Assembly (NCBI GenBank): GCA_022759285.1
Contig: JAEMPM010000113.1
Span: forward strand, 1 to 14,142
Source of the DNA: Thermocrinis sp.
GTDB taxonomy: Bacteria > Aquificota > Aquificia > Aquificales > Aquificaceae
DNA: 14,142 bases
Direction: 5' to 3'
Below are positions 5,860-13,602 of this stretch, piece after piece (the first letter of the stretch is position 1; every line of letters begins with the position of its first letter). A model generated the notes under the pieces. The model saw only the letters and a list, made by a program, of their open reading frames with translations, was not told where the DNA came from and searched no databases. Both the position numbers and the translations under genes were made by a program.

Positions 5860-7748
5860 CCATTTTTTACTTCTTCATAAAGGCTGTTCTTTTCATAAAG
5901 CTTTGAAAGGTTTGCGCTTCTTCTCGTTAGCCAATTGCTCCTGTATAGATGCACCTCCACCAGACATTCCTGAGGGAACAGTTCCTCAGAGAGCCTGCTT
6001 ATACTTCCACCCTTTGGAAGGCTATCCAAAAGTCTCTTTAAAAATTCCTGAAGGCTACCACCTTCGGGCAAAAAGCCTTTCGTTTTCCTTTTACCCATAA
6101 AGGTTGAGTAAGTTCCTTCCTCCTCTCCCATCAAAAACATGGGTACCTTAAAGTGAGACAGGGAAGATAGTCCATCTAGGAAGGGAGAAAAGACCACAAA
6201 GTGCTCTACTTTTTCCTTAAGCTTGGAAATTCTTTCCGAGCCATAAAGGTCAAAGAGGTCCTCTCCAAAGATCAGAAGGTTTCTTACCCTTCCTTCCTCC
6301 ACATGTCTTATTAAGCTCTCTATGGGAGTGAGCTCATTCCAGGAGAAGTTCTCAAGCACGCCCAAAAAGTTCGCCTCTTTGCAAACCAGCATAACGTCCC
6401 AGCCCTTTTCTTCTTTGAACTTTCTAACCTTTGCACCCCACTCCTTGGCGGACTCTCCCAAAATACCCTCCAAGTTAAAGATCAGTAAACCTTTGCCATC
6501 CAGTTTTTGAGTATCCTCCCAGCTTATCACCTCCGGCTTTAGCTTTGCGTCCCTTTGTACATTACCAACCTTGAAGACCTTACCTTTTATGTAATAAGAG
6601 AGCACCGGTACTGTGGAGGTTAGGTCCTCTCCCACCAACAGAAACTGGGAATAATTCTTTAGCTCCTCAATGCCTATGGGCTTATACTCTCCGTAGGTTT
6701 GCAGGAAGGGATAAAGGTTGGCGGTTAATGTAGTGCTAACCAAAGCGGAGCTCCTTTGGGCAATCTCTTTAAGAAGGGCTAAGTTTTCGTTGCTGAGGTA
6801 CCCAGATATAACTATAGCGGTAGTACCCTCACCCTTTAGGTAAGTGGAAAGTATCTGCGCGGCGTTATCAAAGGTCTCCTCTTTACCAAAAAGCTGGGGC
6901 TTTCTTAACCTGCTGTCGTTCAAAAGATCATAGCCAAAGAAGGCTTTTGCACATATGTCCAAGCTATCGGTGGGCTTGGTTCTATACACTTTTTCTTTGG
7001 ATCTCCAGTCTCCCACTCCGTACTCTATCTGCACTTCACAACCCACGGGGCAAAGATTGCAGGCAGTCAGGTCCCTTTTTAGTAGCCAGCTTCTGGTCCA
7101 GTACTTGAAGGGCTTTGAGATTATAGCACCCACCGGACACACATACACGCAAATCCCACACATTTCACAAGCAGAGGTGTCCATAGGTCTTTGTGCAGGC
7201 GCTATGTTTGCCTGAAAGCCCCTCTCTTCCACATATAGAGCCCTTGCACCCACTATATCGTCGCATGCCCGGATACATCTATAGCACACTACGCATCTGT
7301 TGGAGTAATACTCCAAAAAGTCGCTCTCCCAGTCCAGTTGGTGTCTCTCCTTCTCAAGGGCAGAGACGGGAACTATTTGCTTTTGAGGTCCAAAGAGGGC
7401 ACCATAATTTTGCAGGCTGCATTCTCCCGCTTTGTCACATATAGGACAATCTAAGGGATGCCTTGTCATAAGAGCTTGCAAAAGGTATTTTTGGTTTTCC
7501 ACCACCGCAGGATGCTTGGTAGATATAACCATCCCCTCTTCTACAGGTGTATTGCAAGAAGTTATTAGCCTGCCCGTCTTTTCGTTATACACGATGCACA
7601 TTCTGCATGCACCTATGATTCTCAGCTTAGGATGATAGCAAAAGTAAGGCACATCTATACCTGCATCCAGCAAAGCCTGAAGCAAGGGCTTACCCTTTTC
7701 CACCTTAAGGGTCTTCCCATCTACTGTTATAGTAACTATAGATGTCAT
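5856..7748 (-). CDS. nuoG: NADH-quinone oxidoreductase subunit G (complex I) with extra ferredoxin-like cluster ligands
   Basis: NuoG is the peripheral-arm subunit of complex I that passes electrons from the NuoEF flavin along a chain of Fe-S clusters. The 630-residue protein shows an N-terminal 2Fe-2S domain with C37, C48, C51 and C65 (N1b), the H97-x3-C101-x2-C104-x5-C110 motif (N5), two full four-cysteine motifs C152/C155/C158/C162 and C194/C197/C200/C204, and C230/C233/C237 with C266 (N7-type) opening a shortened molybdopterin-oxidoreductase-like domain to the C-terminus. Canonical NuoG keeps only one cluster (N4) in the middle module; the eight-Cys form is typical of hydrogenase and formate dehydrogenase relatives. 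Length is well below the E. coli (about 900) and Thermus (about 780) proteins. A strong Shine-Dalgarno (AGGAGGAGG, 7752-7760) supports the ATG. No other nuo gene is nearby. It could instead be a G-like electron-transfer subunit of another NAD-linked enzyme. Confidence 0.85.
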   Translation of the reverse strand: MTSIVTITVDGKTLKVEKGKPLLQALLDAGIDVPYFCYHPKLRIIGACRMCIVYNEKTGRLITSCNTPVEEGMVISTKHPAVVENQKYLLQALMTRHPLDCPICDKAGECSLQNYGALFGPQKQIVPVSALEKERHQLDWESDFLEYYSNRCVVCYRCIRACDDIVGARALYVEERGFQANIAPAQRPMDTSACEMCGICVYVCPVGAIISKPFKYWTRSWLLKRDLTACNLCPVGCEVQIEYGVGDWRSKEKVYRTKPTDSLDICAKAFFGYDLLNDSRLRKPQLFGKEETFDNAAQILSTYLKGEGTTAIVISGYLSNENLALLKEIAQRSSALVSTTLTANLYPFLQTYGEYKPIGIEELKNYSQFLLVGEDLTSTVPVLSYYIKGKVFKVGNVQRDAKLKPEVISWEDTQKLDGKGLLIFNLEGILGESAKEWGAKVRKFKEEKGWDVMLVCKEANFLGVLENFSWNELTPIESLIRHVEEGRVRNLLIFGEDLFDLYGSERISKLKEKVEHFVVFSPFLDGLSSLSHFKVPMFLMGEEEGTYSTFMGKRKTKGFLPEGGSLQEFLKRLLDSLPKGGSISRLSEELFPQECLVEVHLYRSNWLTRRSANLSKLYEKNSLYEEVKNG

Positions 7749-7783
7749 GCAACCTCCTCCTTAGCATAGAAGTATTAAGAATA

Positions 7784-7810
7784 AGAATAGGATAACCTAT
7801 ACGTTTTCAA
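7784..7810 (-). promoter_or_regulatory. Candidate nuoG promoter
   Basis: On the - strand TTGAAA (7810-7805, five of six to the -35 consensus) is followed after 15 nt by TATTCT (7789-7784, four of six to the -10 consensus). Spacing is shorter than the preferred 17 nt. It would start transcription about 25-30 nt upstream of the nuoG ATG, leaving room for the strong ribosome binding site. Weak but suitably placed. Confidence 0.25.
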
Positions 7811-7989
7811 AACTGCAACTTTATATGAGGCTGTTCTAAAAATCCTTCACCGGAGCTTTCAATTGGTGGATAAGGAAGCTAACCGTTTCCTTTTCCTTTT
7901 TCACGCCACTCTAACCATTACAGGTTTCAGGGGGAAAGGGAATCCTCCAAAAGTGAGCTTCATCATAGCAGCTCTCTGTTGCTTATAGC

Positions 7990-7995
7990 TATAAT
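7990..7995 (+). promoter_or_regulatory. Candidate -10 element for the metal-efflux operon
   Basis: A perfect TATAAT sits 7 nt before the ATG at 8003 and 10 nt before the ATG at 8006. Transcription would begin at about 8002, so the mRNA would be leaderless or nearly so. No -35 match is seen at 16-18 nt. If it is real, the translation start of the outer-membrane protein is 8003 or 8006, not an earlier codon. The same geometry is seen before gcvT. Confidence 0.25.
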
Positions 7996-7996
7996 T

Positions 7997-9205
7997 ATGC
8001 CTATGATGTTTATTCTTGTCCTTTTCTTTGTAAGTCTTGCTTTTTCAGAGGAGATAAGTCTTTTTGATGCGATAAAACTACTAAAAGAAAGGAACCACGA
8101 CTTTAAAATATCCCTTTACGAAATTAAAAAGAGCCAAGGAGCATATATACAAGCAGGACTGCTTCAAAACCCTACACTTTCTGTAAATTACACGGGTCTT
8201 AATTTTGGAGAACACCTGCTTTACGATACAGGGAACACCTTATTTTCTGCAAGGATAGACCAACCCATAGAGCTCGGTGGAAAAAGGGAATACAGAAAAT
8301 TGTCCGCCATGTATCAGTTAAAATCCGTATCTTACCAAAGCGAAGACTTACTCAGAACCTTAAGTCTTGGTTTAGTATCTGCTTACTTTCAGGCGCTCTC
8401 TGATAGGGCTTACCTTGAGTACATAAAGCAGGATATTAACGAGTTTGAAAAAATGTTGCAGATACAAGAACAAAAGCAAAAACTAGGTTTTTTAAGCTTG
8501 ATAGACCTAATAAAACTTCAGCTATACAAAACAGAGCTTGAAAATAGCTATATACAAGCATTAGGTAACTACGAAAAGGATATCAAAGAACTTAGCTTTT
8601 ACATGGGCGGTGGTAAATATGAGCCATTGGATATAAAACAAGATCCCGATCAAGTCAATTTAGAGGATCTCATAAAAAAAGCCTTGGAAGAGCGGGAAAG
8701 TCTAAAAGCCCTAAAAGAGCAGTTGAAATCTGCAGATTACCAAATAAAACTTCTAAGAGCTTACTCAATTCCAGATATTTCCGTAGGTGTGGAGTACGAT
8801 GCTTTTGGTGTAAAGTACAAGCCGGGTTTAGGTTTTGGTTTCTCTATAAACCTCCCACTGTTTGACAGGAGGCAAGGAGATCTTTTAACAGCCGTAGCAC
8901 AAAGAGAGCAAATTTTACTATCGATAAAACGTGAGGAAGAAAGGATAAAAAAGGAACTTGCCCAAGCCTATGAGAACTACATAGCTAACAAAAAGATATA
9001 CACCAACTACAAAGAAAAGAAGCAGGTTATGGACGAGCTGTTAGAGAGGACAAAGAAGGCATACATGCTCGGAGGTATATCTACCCTTGACTTTTTGGAT
9101 ACCCTGCGCACTTATAGAGCCTTTATGAATACCTTTCTTCAGGCTCGTTATCAATACCTACAAAGCTACTACACTTTGAAGATCTTGGGAGGTTGGAGAT
9201 TATGA
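7997..9205 (+). CDS. TolC/CzcC-type outer-membrane efflux protein
   Basis: Predicted outer-membrane and periplasmic channel of a tripartite RND heavy-metal exporter. After a hydrophobic signal sequence (about MPMMFILVLFFVSLAFS, cleavage near SLAFS/EE) come two repeats of the outer-membrane efflux protein fold, roughly 180 residues each and rich in coiled-coil helices. LLQNPTLSVNYTGL and the second-repeat GFSINLPLFDRRQGD are characteristic of the CzcC/CusC group, as is the GGISTLDFLDTLRTYRAF helix near the C-terminus. The start is uncertain: TTG 7979, ATG 7997, 8003 and 8006 are all in frame and none has a Shine-Dalgarno; 7997 is chosen as the first ATG. No n-region lysine or arginine is visible with any start, which is unusual for a Sec signal. 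The stop overlaps the next ATG (ATGA, 9202-9205). It lacks a lipobox, unlike CusC. Confidence 0.88.
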   Translation: MPMMFILVLFFVSLAFSEEISLFDAIKLLKERNHDFKISLYEIKKSQGAYIQAGLLQNPTLSVNYTGLNFGEHLLYDTGNTLFSARIDQPIELGGKREYRKLSAMYQLKSVSYQSEDLLRTLSLGLVSAYFQALSDRAYLEYIKQDINEFEKMLQIQEQKQKLGFLSLIDLIKLQLYKTELENSYIQALGNYEKDIKELSFYMGGGKYEPLDIKQDPDQVNLEDLIKKALEERESLKALKEQLKSADYQIKLLRAYSIPDISVGVEYDAFGVKYKPGLGFGFSINLPLFDRRQGDLLTAVAQREQILLSIKREEERIKKELAQAYENYIANKKIYTNYKEKKQVMDELLERTKKAYMLGGISTLDFLDTLRTYRAFMNTFLQARYQYLQSYYTLKILGGWRL

Positions 9206-10227
9206 AAGTTAGGTTTTTAATGATTACATTTGTATTTCTATTTGCCTGCGGTAAAAAGGAAGAAAAGTCAACAGAAAAAGAAAAAACTCAAGAAGTTCAA
9301 ACTATTCAGGTGAGTTTTCAAAAGGTGCAAGATTTTGTAGAAGCCACCGGTAGCGTACAGCCTGATAAAGAAGGTGTGGTAAAAATAACATCACGGCTAC
9401 CGGGAGTTGTACAAAGCATAAATGTACAAGTTGGAGATAAGGTAAAGAAAGGTCAGCTTCTTGCTGTAGTAAAAGCACCAGACACAACGGACCTATACTC
9501 CCAAAAAATCTCTCTGACGGCACAATTAGAACAGTCAAAAAGATTATACGAATTAAAGCAAAAACTGTACGAGGTTGGAGCTATACCAAAAAGCGAACTT
9601 ATGGATGCAGAAACCAACTATAAAGTAATAAAAGCCCAGCTGGAGGGTGTGGAACAGAAGCTAAGGCTGTTGGGTGGGAGCATGGGCGTGAGCAATGTAA
9701 GGTCTCCCATAGACGGCGTGGTTTATCAGATAAGCGCCCATGTAGGTGATAGTGTGGATACATCTACAGAAATACTGAGCATTGCAGATCCTAAAAAGGT
9801 CATGGTAGTTGCTTTACTTCCTGAAAAGGATGCCTTTAAGGTCAAAAAGGGAAACACCGTAGAGTTTAGCATAAGCACCTATCCTGATAGGAACTTCAAG
9901 GGTATAGTAAAGTATGTAAGCGACGTTGTAGATCCAGAAACCCATACAGTTAAGGTTTACATAGAGCCCTTAGAAAAAGAACCTTTTAAGATAAACATGT
10001 TCTTTAACATAAAGATTCTCACAGGAGAAAAAGAGTACGCTGTATTACCAAAGAAAGTTCTCTTATACCAAGATGGTAAGTTTTACGTTTACCTTATGGA
10101 AAATGGAAAGCTAGAGAAGAAAGAAGTAGTTTTCGTAAAGGAGTTGGAAGATGGTAATGTAGTACTGGAAGGTTTACGGGAGGGGCAAAAGGTACTCTTA
10201 AATCCTATGAGGGAGGTCTCACCTTGA
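9202..10227 (+). CDS. RND efflux adaptor (CzcB/CusB-type membrane fusion protein), probable lipoprotein
   Basis: Periplasmic adaptor linking the inner-membrane pump to the outer-membrane channel. With the ATG at 9202 the product has 341 residues: a short signal with LFAC at 13-16 and a Cys at 16 followed by a charged linker (about 17-35), suggesting lipid anchoring, though Phe at -2 is atypical for a lipobox. Then come a lipoyl half domain (about 58-94, VGDKVKKGQLL), an alpha-helical hairpin (about 96-157), the second lipoyl half (NVRSPIDGVVY at 165-175), a beta-barrel domain (about 198-275) and a membrane-proximal domain to 337. The ATG overlaps the preceding stop as ATGA and has GGAGG 9 nt upstream; a TTG at 9193 is possible but less likely. 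The methionines used by CusB for Cu/Ag are not evident. Confidence 0.9.
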   Translation: MKVRFLMITFVFLFACGKKEEKSTEKEKTQEVQTIQVSFQKVQDFVEATGSVQPDKEGVVKITSRLPGVVQSINVQVGDKVKKGQLLAVVKAPDTTDLYSQKISLTAQLEQSKRLYELKQKLYEVGAIPKSELMDAETNYKVIKAQLEGVEQKLRLLGGSMGVSNVRSPIDGVVYQISAHVGDSVDTSTEILSIADPKKVMVVALLPEKDAFKVKKGNTVEFSISTYPDRNFKGIVKYVSDVVDPETHTVKVYIEPLEKEPFKINMFFNIKILTGEKEYAVLPKKVLLYQDGKFYVYLMENGKLEKKEVVFVKELEDGNVVLEGLREGQKVLLNPMREVSP

Positions 10228-13200
10228 GGTCTTGGGTGAGCTTTGTTGCGAACAATGCTTTACTCTTCATACTTATTACACTCGTATTTGTTGGTGCCTT
10301 TGCAATTTTTCTGAGAGATCTAAATGTGGAAGCCTTTCCTGACCCTTCACCACCCGTCATAGAGATAGTTACTATTTATCCCGGTAGGTCTGCGGAGGAA
10401 GTAGAAAGACAAATAACTGTGCCTTTGGAAATAGCCCTTGCGGGCATGCGTGGTCTTCAGCGTATAAACTCCGTCTCGCTATACGGTCTTTCGGACATCA
10501 AGTGTACCTTCTCTTACGACATACCCTACAGAGAAGCAAGACAGGAAGTTATAAATAGGCTCTCTACAGTTAGCCTCCCTGACGGGGTATCACCTCAGAT
10601 AATACCCAATCCTATAGGGGAGGTAATGCGATACGCCGTAGTGGGCAACAGGGACCTTATGGAACTGAGGACTCTGCAAGATTGGGTTATATCCAGATAC
10701 ATAAAAACCGCAGAGGGTGTAGAGGATGTAGCAAGCTACGGTGGTTTTATAAAGGCTTACGTAGTGGAGGTAAAACCTGAAAATCTCATAAAGTATAAGA
10801 TTTCTTTGTCTGACGTAATTCAAGCCATTTCAAACTCTAACATAAACGCAGGAGGTAGAGCAATAGATTTTGGTTCTCAGTACTTCCTTATAAGGGGAGT
10901 GGGTCTAATCAAGAGTCTTAAAGACATAGAACAGATAGTAGTTGCTTATCGTAACGGTGTGCCCGTTCTGATAAAGGACCTTGGGGAAGTTAAGCTTGGC
11001 AACATACCAAGAACGGGTATAGTGGGGCTAAATGAAAAAGATGACATAGTTATGGGCGTGGTTGTATTACGCAGAGATGCCAAAAGCATTCCGTCTATAA
11101 GGTCTATACAGGAAAAGATTCAAGAACTGAACTCTTATATTCTTCCGAAGGATGTGAAGGTTGTGCCTTTTTATGAAAGGGGTAAACTCATAGATACTGT
11201 CATTCACAAAGTTTCAGAAATAGCCCTTGTAGGTATAATTCTGGTGTTTGTTTCAATCTTTTTATTCTTAGGCGATCTTAGGATAGCATTATTGGTAGCT
11301 CTTGCGGTTCCTATGGCTTTGGTTGTAGCCCTAGGTGTTATGGCAATAAAAGGAGAATCCGCCAACTTTCTTTCTATAGCAGCTATAGACTTTGGAATAA
11401 TAGCTGACATACCTTTGCTTTTCATAGAAAACTACCTTAGAAACACAAAGCAGTTTGGGGTCAGGCGTGGAATAGTTCAATCCTCTCAGGATGTAGGAAA
11501 GCTTCTTTTGTTCTCAATAATTTTAATCGGGATATCTTTCATTCCTATTTTCCTGATGGAAGGAGCCGAAAAGCGCATATTTGCACCTATGGTCAAAACT
11601 TACCTTTATGCAATAACTGCTGTGGTAATTTTAACTTTTACCTTTGTGGTGGCTTTTTTGGTTTTAGCTGTTAAGTCTGCCAAAGAAGAAACCCCTGTAG
11701 TTAGAATTGCAGAGCATATCTATGACAAAGTGCTCGATAGGTTTTTAAATCTGGGGCCAAAACATATACTCTTAATAATTTCCTCCCTAGGACTGCTTAG
11801 CCTTTTTGTCATAAAAAGCTTAGGACTTGAGTTTATTCCCAAGATGGATGAAGGCAACATTTATATGCGTATAATTTTTCCCTATTCCATATCCCTCTCC
11901 CAAACTTACGAGAATGCTAAAAAAGTAAGGGACTTCTTGCTGAAATTTCCTGAGATAAAAACCGTGGAGTTTCAAGTAGGAAGACCGGAGGATGGGACAG
12001 ACCCAACGGGACCTTTCAATTCTGAATACTTTATAGACCTAAAACCTTACTCCCAATGGAAGAGGTTTAAATCTAAAGAGGAGTTGGAAGAAGCTATAAG
12101 AGAGGGTGTGAAAAGCATGTTTCCCAATGCAGACATAAACCTCTCTCAGTATATACAGGACAACCTTGAGGAAGTTATAACAGGAGTAAAAGGGGAGAAT
12201 GCGGTAAAGATTTTTGGCGATGACCTTTATAAACTGGATGCAATAGCCAATCAAGTAAAAGAAAGGATATCTAAGGTAAATGGTGTTGAAGATGTAGGTA
12301 TCTTTAGAGAAATAGGGCAACCAAACTTGGTGATAGAAGCAGACAGAGAGAAACTTGCTGCATATGGTCTTAGCGTAGAACAGCTTATGGATACGATATC
12401 TGCAGCATTAGGTGGAAAAGAAGCTACACAGGTAATAGAAGGAGACAAACGCTTTTCTCTACTTGTAATACTTCCAGAGGAACTTAGGCAGAATGTTTCA
12501 AAAATAAAGGATATCCCCATCTTACTGCCTAATGGTTCTTACGTAAAACTATCTGCCGTTGCAAACATAAGCTTCAGCACAGGTGCTTCCTTTATATACA
12601 GGGAAAATTACAAAAGATACATACCCATAAAGTTTAGCGTGGTTTCCAAAGACCTTGCGGGAACTGTGCGCCAAGCTCAGGAATCTGTGAAGGATATTCA
12701 GCTACCAGAAGGATACTTTATGGAGTGGAGTGGGCAGTTCAAAAGTTTGGTAGAAGGTTTAAGGCGTTTTGCCTTTTCCGGCACTCTTGCGCTTCTTTCC
12801 CTTAGCGTGTTTCTTTACATAATAAATCGTTCTGTGAGAAATACTCTTATCGCTATGTCAGGCATTCTATTTGCACTTTTTGGAGGTTCAGTAAGCCTTT
12901 TGATAGCTGGATCTTCTATGAGTTTTTCAGCTATAGTAGGCTTTGTATCCATACTTGGAATATCCATATTGAACATATCACTAATGCTGGAGGCTTATAA
13001 AAAACATATACTTGATGGACTATCTCCCACAGAATCCGCTAAAAGAAGTGCTAAGGAGAACTTTAGAGCTGTACTTTTAAGTAGTTTTACCGCATCCATG
13101 GGACTTTTACCTACTGCACTTGCAAAGGGTGTAGGAAGTCAGATACAAAAACCTCTCGCAGTGGTAATAGTGGGTGGTATGCTCATCTCAGGATTACTTA

Positions 13201-13253
13201 TATTATTAGTAGTACCACCTCTTTTGAGGTATGCACATGTGGAGGAGAGGTAA
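10224..13253 (+). CDS. czcA: Heavy-metal RND efflux pump (HME family, CzcA/CusA-like)
   Basis: Inner-membrane proton antiporter expected to export metal cations through the partner adaptor and channel. The 1009-residue protein has the RND layout: TM1 (about 9-30), a large periplasmic loop, TM2-TM6 (about 331-483), TM7 (514-534), a second loop, and TM8-TM12 (about 849-998). HME signatures are PGRSAEEVERQITVPLE at 53-69, GLEFIPKMDEG at 534-544, TGVKGENAVKIFGDD at 653-667 and GQPNLVIEADREKLAAYGLS at 698-717. The proton-relay acids align with CzcA D402/D408/E415 as D389, D395 and E402. The CusA Cu/Ag methionine triad appears replaced (for example IIFP where CusA has YMP), so Zn, Co, Cd or Ni are likelier than Cu/Ag; this is inference. 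The start is TTG overlapping the adaptor stop (TTGA), with GGGAGG 7 nt upstream; there is no alternative ATG nearby. Confidence 0.92.
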   Translation: MRSWVSFVANNALLFILITLVFVGAFAIFLRDLNVEAFPDPSPPVIEIVTIYPGRSAEEVERQITVPLEIALAGMRGLQRINSVSLYGLSDIKCTFSYDIPYREARQEVINRLSTVSLPDGVSPQIIPNPIGEVMRYAVVGNRDLMELRTLQDWVISRYIKTAEGVEDVASYGGFIKAYVVEVKPENLIKYKISLSDVIQAISNSNINAGGRAIDFGSQYFLIRGVGLIKSLKDIEQIVVAYRNGVPVLIKDLGEVKLGNIPRTGIVGLNEKDDIVMGVVVLRRDAKSIPSIRSIQEKIQELNSYILPKDVKVVPFYERGKLIDTVIHKVSEIALVGIILVFVSIFLFLGDLRIALLVALAVPMALVVALGVMAIKGESANFLSIAAIDFGIIADIPLLFIENYLRNTKQFGVRRGIVQSSQDVGKLLLFSIILIGISFIPIFLMEGAEKRIFAPMVKTYLYAITAVVILTFTFVVAFLVLAVKSAKEETPVVRIAEHIYDKVLDRFLNLGPKHILLIISSLGLLSLFVIKSLGLEFIPKMDEGNIYMRIIFPYSISLSQTYENAKKVRDFLLKFPEIKTVEFQVGRPEDGTDPTGPFNSEYFIDLKPYSQWKRFKSKEELEEAIREGVKSMFPNADINLSQYIQDNLEEVITGVKGENAVKIFGDDLYKLDAIANQVKERISKVNGVEDVGIFREIGQPNLVIEADREKLAAYGLSVEQLMDTISAALGGKEATQVIEGDKRFSLLVILPEELRQNVSKIKDIPILLPNGSYVKLSAVANISFSTGASFIYRENYKRYIPIKFSVVSKDLAGTVRQAQESVKDIQLPEGYFMEWSGQFKSLVEGLRRFAFSGTLALLSLSVFLYIINRSVRNTLIAMSGILFALFGGSVSLLIAGSSMSFSAIVGFVSILGISILNISLMLEAYKKHILDGLSPTESAKRSAKENFRAVLLSSFTASMGLLPTALAKGVGSQIQKPLAVVIVGGMLISGLLILLVVPPLLRYAHVEER

Positions 13254-13467
13254 GGTCTTGGGAGCTATTTTTATGGCTCTTTTGCTCACATCACAAGATG
13301 ATGAAAACGTACCAAAAAGTATGGAGCCTGACATAAAGTTCAGTTATAATCTTGACAAGATAACCAGTTTGAATTTTGGTTTAAGAACACCTACGGATTT
13401 TGAATATATTACTAATAAAAATAAACACACAAACCAATACCTTATCTGGTTAAGCATAGATTTTTGA
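13237..13467 (+). CDS. Small exported protein with outer-membrane-like C-terminus, unknown function
   Basis: A 76-residue frame whose start overlaps the last 17 nt of the pump gene. It reads as a signal sequence (MWRRGK, then the hydrophobic VLGAIFMALLL), an acidic linker (QDDEN), and about 45 residues of alternating polar/hydrophobic character ending in QYLIWLSIDF, which resembles the closing beta-strand signal of outer-membrane barrels (aromatic C-terminal Phe). Far too short for a barrel on its own. GAGGT at 13226-13230 lies 6 nt before the ATG at 13237; an ATG at 13231 and a TTG at 13258 are alternatives. I do not recognise the family. It could be an accessory protein of the efflux operon, a peptide that assembles as an oligomer, or the remnant of a larger outer-membrane protein that lost its middle. 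The overlap and signal sequence argue for a real gene. Confidence 0.5.
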   Translation: MWRRGKVLGAIFMALLLTSQDDENVPKSMEPDIKFSYNLDKITSLNFGLRTPTDFEYITNKNKHTNQYLIWLSIDF

Positions 13468-13602
13468 AGAGCTTTTTTCCTGCAAATATTTCTTCAACCT
13501 TTAAAGGAACTAACTTATACAACTATGCTCCCTGTACCGCAACATCTCTGTATATGGTTATTTGCTATGTGATCAAGTATCTGTTTTTTCTGTTCATTTG
13601 TA

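Noticed and set aside
6955..7635. Several long + strand frames opposite nuoG (6955-7215, 7193-7444, 7432-7635)
   Set aside because: Mirror frames of the cysteine-rich NuoG N-terminal half; they overlap each other and show no start signals or recognisable motifs.
7913..7926. AACC-N6-GGTT inverted repeat as a metal-regulator operator
   Set aside because: Only 4-bp arms with no extension; this is expected by chance and does not match a known operator I can name.
9193..9201. TTG start for the adaptor protein
   Set aside because: The ATG three codons later overlaps the preceding stop as ATGA, has GGAGG 9 nt upstream, and gives a better signal-peptide n-region (MKVR).
13498..13507. CCTTTAAAGG palindrome as an efflux-operon terminator
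   Set aside because: Perfect palindrome without a loop and without a following T-run; it does not form a usable terminator hairpin.
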